A stretch of DNA of 7,396 bases from Oligoflexaceae bacterium (GTDB lineage Bacteria > Bdellovibrionota_B > Oligoflexia > Oligoflexales > Oligoflexaceae): the NCBI GenBank assembly GCA_947474445.1, contig CANJJY010000228.1, positions 1 through 7,396 of the forward strand, written 5' to 3'. A program made the position numbers and the translations under genes. This document shows, in pieces, positions 4,895-7,396 of this stretch. Position 1 is the stretch's first letter. The number at the start of each line of letters is the position of its first letter. Under the pieces are notes generated by a model, which saw only the letters and a list, made by a program, of their open reading frames with translations, made no database searches and was not told the DNA's origin.

Positions 4895-7241
4895 AGCGAC
4901 TCACCGATTCCACATCAGTCTGATCGGATTCGTGTCGCTCTGCCTTTTGCAGTTGGCTGATCAGTCGCGCATCGGCTGGCGCCTGCTTGAGTGCGGTCTT
5001 GAACTGCTTGGCCGCCTCATCGAAACGCCTTTTTTTCAAGAGCCAGTTGCCCAGGCGATAGCGCGCTTCCAAATGCTCGGGATCGATCTTCAAGGCCTCG
5101 CCGAATTCCATGGCAGCGGTCGAGGGAGGTCCCAACCAGCGAGCGATTTCGCCCAGAATATAGTGCGGCTCAGCTTGCTGGGGATTGAAAGCCAAGCTGC
5201 GATGGAGGGTCGCACTCGCCTCGGGAAAGCGGCGTTGATAGTAGTAAGCCGCGCCCAATCCACTGAGAACTTCCGGCCAGTCGGCCTTGAGTTTGAGCGC
5301 TTCATCAAAGGCTAGTACGGCCTTCGCATACTGCTTAGCCTGAAGTCTGATGAGGCCGAGTCGACGGTAGAGTTCGGGATCTTTGGTTTCAGTCGCGAGT
5401 ACCACCTCATAATGCGGCAAGGCATCCTGCCAACGCTTCTGTTCGAAGTAGATATCAGCGAGCAAGCGATGAGCATCAGGCTGTTTTGGGTCGAGAGCGA
5501 GAGCTTGCTCGAGATGTTTCTGCGCTCCAGCGAGCTGTTTGGTGTGCCGCATCGCGACTCCGATTAAAGCATGCAATTTTGCCTTTTCGGCGACTGAGTC
5601 GGTCGTGCTCAAAGATAAGTACTTCTGCAAATAGGGAAGGCCTTCGGCATAGCGCTGTTGATCGACGGCGATGACGCCCAGATAACGCAGGTAAAGGGGG
5701 TTCTCAGGAGCGAGGGCGAGGGCCGCCTGGAAGTGTGGAAGAGCCTGGGCGTAATTGTGATGCTGGTAATAATCTAGGCCGAGGCGGCCGTGAGCTTCGA
5801 CGAGACGTGGATTGAGAGCCAGCGCTTTTTCATAGAGGGGAATTGCCTTCATGGGATCTCCATGCTCGCTTTCTATCGTTCCCAGTTGAAAATAAATGCG
5901 CGGATCGATTTGATTGACTGCGAGAACCTGCTCATAGTGATCCTTGGCCGCTGACCAATCTCCCTTGGCCAGAGCCGAGGCAGCAAGTGCCGTATGGACT
6001 TTGGGGCTTTGTGGATTGACTGTGACGGCATAACTCCACAGGCTGTTGTTATTCTGCCAGTAGCTGGTCTGCTGAAAACTCAAAAGACCTAAGGCGGCGA
6101 CGGCCAGGACGCTGAGAGTCGGTAGCCATGCATTTTTCACTTCCAGAAAGGTAGCGGCGAGGGCGAGAGCTGGTCCCAGGAGCGCGAGGTAGGCAAAAGA
6201 ATCGGCCACGGTTGAGCTTGCTTGGGCAGGGAAAAGCACAAGGCCTAAGAAGGGAGTGAGAGCTAAGATGAAAAGGCCAAGGGCGGCGAAATAATAGTCG
6301 CGAAGATCACGGAAGAATCCGAGGATCGCAAGCAGGACAAGAGGCCCTAAAAACGTGAGATAACCCCACCAATGGCTCAAGACATAAGCGGGCGATCGTC
6401 CATAATCGGGTCCCAATTTGAGAGGGACAAAAATTTTAGCCAGATAAAAGCTCAGCGCATCACCGCCGATGAAAAACCGTCCCCAAAAAGGTATCTGATC
6501 CGCCAAGGCCTGCGTCTCTTGAGCCCGTATAGCCCAGAAAACAGGTCCGATCGCGAGGAGAAGCCATAAAAGAAGCGGCAAAGGCGAAGACTTTGCGCTC
6601 AAGGGCGAGCCGCGTTGCGGTCGTCCCATGACCTGGAACAGGATCAAGCCCAAGAGAGGCGTTACAGCCGCGAGGGGAGTCGCCAACACGCTCGCGATAA
6701 AAGCGATGGTGGCTAAGCGGAGAGGAGTCGGGCTGGGTTCCCTTCTGACGTCTTGTGTCTGGGCGATAAAAAACTGCCAGAGTGCGATCAAGCCGAACCA
6801 CGCACCGAGGAGTGTAGGCAGCGCTGCGGGCGACGCCAGAGCTTCAACCTGAATCGGATGAAGAGCGAAAATCAAGGCCCCCCAAAAGGCTGAACCACTG
6901 CTTTGTAGCACGAGACTCAAAATCAAGAGGATCAGGATAGCATTCATCACGTGTAAAGTGAAATTCAGGACATGACTGACCTGCAAAGCTGAATAGCGCG
7001 TGGGAGCGATGGCGCGCGCGAGATGATAAACAGTTGGTGCCATCGGTGTATAGCTGCTCGATCGATCCAGCTGCCAGGCAGTCTTAAGGCGTTGGGGTAA
7101 AGTCAGGGGAGCCTCTTCATGCGACTCCGTCGCGGCAACGATAAGCTGTCGTTCATCCCAGACAGCTGTGGCCTGGCGAAGGCCAGAGAAGGCCGTGACA
7201 CTGGCCAGCGATATAAGAAGGGCGTAAAGTAACTTTTCCAA
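4893..7241 (-). CDS. TMTC-like membrane protein with GT-C-like domain and ten TPRs
   Basis: A 782-residue inner-membrane protein. The N-terminal half (1-395) has about ten hydrophobic segments (3-20, 87-113, 118-135, 139-158, 175-204, 221-238, 291-309, 316-338, 345-365, 371-390). The first outer loop carries WDE at 28-30, in the place where GT-C mannosyl- and TMTC-type proteins have acidic catalytic residues. Other family blocks are YTPM (64-67), HVLNFTLHVMN (90-100), FALHPIQVEA (125-134), LAKIFVPLKLGPDYG (267-281) and DSFAYLALLG (347-356). The bridge WQNNNSLW at 395-402 leads into ten consecutive 34-residue TPRs from about 411 to 756, then a charged tail. In eukaryotes TMTC1-4 O-mannosylate cadherins in the ER; bacterial relatives are mostly uncharacterised. 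By that topology the TPRs would face the periplasm and could present protein partners. Glycosyl transfer is inferred from resemblance only. The SGRxDLL stretch expected after HPxxVEA is replaced by SPAALPTLL, so activity is uncertain. The start is TTG 7241, supported by AGGAGG 6 nt upstream; the hydrophobic first helix begins immediately. Confidence 0.88.
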   Translation of the reverse strand: MEKLLYALLISLASVTAFSGLRQATAVWDERQLIVAATESHEEAPLTLPQRLKTAWQLDRSSSYTPMAPTVYHLARAIAPTRYSALQVSHVLNFTLHVMNAILILLILSLVLQSSGSAFWGALIFALHPIQVEALASPAALPTLLGAWFGLIALWQFFIAQTQDVRREPSPTPLRLATIAFIASVLATPLAAVTPLLGLILFQVMGRPQRGSPLSAKSSPLPLLLWLLLAIGPVFWAIRAQETQALADQIPFWGRFFIGGDALSFYLAKIFVPLKLGPDYGRSPAYVLSHWWGYLTFLGPLVLLAILGFFRDLRDYYFAALGLFILALTPFLGLVLFPAQASSTVADSFAYLALLGPALALAATFLEVKNAWLPTLSVLAVAALGLLSFQQTSYWQNNNSLWSYAVTVNPQSPKVHTALAASALAKGDWSAAKDHYEQVLAVNQIDPRIYFQLGTIESEHGDPMKAIPLYEKALALNPRLVEAHGRLGLDYYQHHNYAQALPHFQAALALAPENPLYLRYLGVIAVDQQRYAEGLPYLQKYLSLSTTDSVAEKAKLHALIGVAMRHTKQLAGAQKHLEQALALDPKQPDAHRLLADIYFEQKRWQDALPHYEVVLATETKDPELYRRLGLIRLQAKQYAKAVLAFDEALKLKADWPEVLSGLGAAYYYQRRFPEASATLHRSLAFNPQQAEPHYILGEIARWLGPPSTAAMEFGEALKIDPEHLEARYRLGNWLLKKRRFDEAAKQFKTALKQAPADARLISQLQKAERHESDQTDVESVSR

Positions 7242-7247
7242 AGGCAG

Positions 7248-7253
7248 CCTCCT
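7248..7253 (-). promoter_or_regulatory. Consensus Shine-Dalgarno selecting a TTG start
   Basis: The minus strand reads AGGAGG at 7253-7248, six bases from TTG 7241. No ATG or GTG lies at a suitable distance, so the TTG is the start. A perfect ribosome site with a weak start codon is a common compromise for large membrane proteins. Confidence 0.78.
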
Positions 7254-7296
7254 GCAGATTTCGGTGCGGCTCTTTTAACTTTTTTTGGAGCATAAA

Positions 7297-7325
7297 ATCA
7301 TTCACTTTCTTCCTGCCGCCGTCAA
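7297..7325 (-). promoter_or_regulatory. Sigma70-type promoter of the TMTC-like gene
   Basis: On the minus strand TTGACG (7325-7320, 5 of 6) is followed after 17 bases by AATGAT (7302-7297, 4 of 6). Transcription would start near 7290 and give a leader of about 50 bases with AGGAGG just before the start. It lies downstream of a terminator-like hairpin on the same strand, as expected for an independent unit. Confidence 0.5.
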
Positions 7326-7334
7326 AGGAGAGTG

Positions 7335-7396
7335 ATGAAAGGCTTGTCGCAACAAGGCTACAAAAAAACGCGAGAGGGGCTGTGCCAGTCGCGAGC
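7335..7396 (+). CDS. Possible start of a divergent gene, truncated by window edge
   Basis: ATG 7335 follows AAGGAG (7325-7330) at 4 bases and the frame stays open for 20 codons to the edge, beginning MKGLSQQGYKK. I recognise no family in so short a piece. The possible promoter is poor: TAAAAT at 7293-7298 would be a -10, but no -35 fits. The frame also reads through the terminator-like hairpin of the opposite strand. The Shine-Dalgarno is the only positive sign, so this is as likely to be chance as a gene. Confidence 0.25.
   Translation, partial: MKGLSQQGYKKTREGLCQSR
7362..7393 (-). terminator. Probable intrinsic terminator of a gene beyond the right edge
   Basis: Read on the minus strand, CGCGA (7393-7389) pairs with TCGCG (7373-7369), with a further small GGC/GCC or CTG/CAG hairpin possible in the 15-base loop. 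The second arm is followed directly by seven T residues (7368-7362). A GC-rich stem plus T run is the pattern of a rho-independent terminator for minus-strand transcription entering from the right. The outer stem is only five pairs, so it would be of modest strength. Confidence 0.5.

Noticed and set aside
4893..7241. Tandem DNA repeats underlying the TPR array
   Set aside because: The 34-residue repetition is visible only in the protein pattern. The nucleotide sequences of the units have diverged, so there is no repeat array at the DNA level.
1..7396. Mobile element, CRISPR array or defence island
   Set aside because: I saw no transposase or integrase motifs, terminal inverted repeats, regularly spaced repeats, or tRNA-like cloverleaf. 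The Lhr helicase is a housekeeping repair type, and its neighbours are not defence-associated.

Overview
This window shows a compact chromosomal segment of a Gram-negative bacterium. It has a moderate-to-high GC content (my impression from reading, not computed), strong GGAG-type Shine-Dalgarno sites, and sigma70-like promoters. It encodes an exported dienelactone-hydrolase-like protein and a large membrane protein whose TPR domain probably faces the periplasm. The gene set does not fix the taxon. A proteobacterium or a member of the Bdellovibrionota/Oligoflexia or former deltaproteobacteria would fit, but that is a guess. I see no insertion sequence, CRISPR array, tRNA or rRNA.

Layout. On the minus strand, 3609 down to the left edge looks like one operon. 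A secreted dienelactone-hydrolase-family protein (3609-2833) is followed, with a one-base TGATG overlap, by a large Lhr-type DEAH-box helicase. That helicase starts at 2833, stays open for 944 codons and runs off the window at base 1. All the bases from 1 to about 2830 are this single gene read on the minus strand; the many open frames on the plus strand there are its shadows. An AT-rich divergent intergenic region (3610-3977) follows, with palindromes, short direct repeats and a very good sigma70 promoter at 3897-3925. That promoter drives a cytoplasmic alpha/beta hydrolase of the SERHL-like subgroup (3978-4838, plus). This gene converges with a 782-residue polytopic membrane protein with ten C-terminal TPRs (7241-4893, minus). 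It resembles the TMTC/bacterial GT-C glycosyltransferase-like family and starts at TTG behind a perfect AGGAGG. Upstream of it are a likely promoter (7325-7297) and what looks like the intrinsic terminator of the preceding minus-strand gene (7393-7362), followed by the right edge.

How the genes relate. The only clear coupling is between the exported hydrolase and lhr, an odd pair: an envelope enzyme with a DNA-repair helicase. The second hydrolase and the TPR glycosyltransferase-like protein have their own promoters and look like independent units. I see no defence system or mobile cassette. The most unusual items are the deviating TMTC-like membrane domain, the translationally coupled hydrolase/helicase pair, and a promoter that overlaps the 5' extension of the SERHL-like hydrolase frame and so settles its start.
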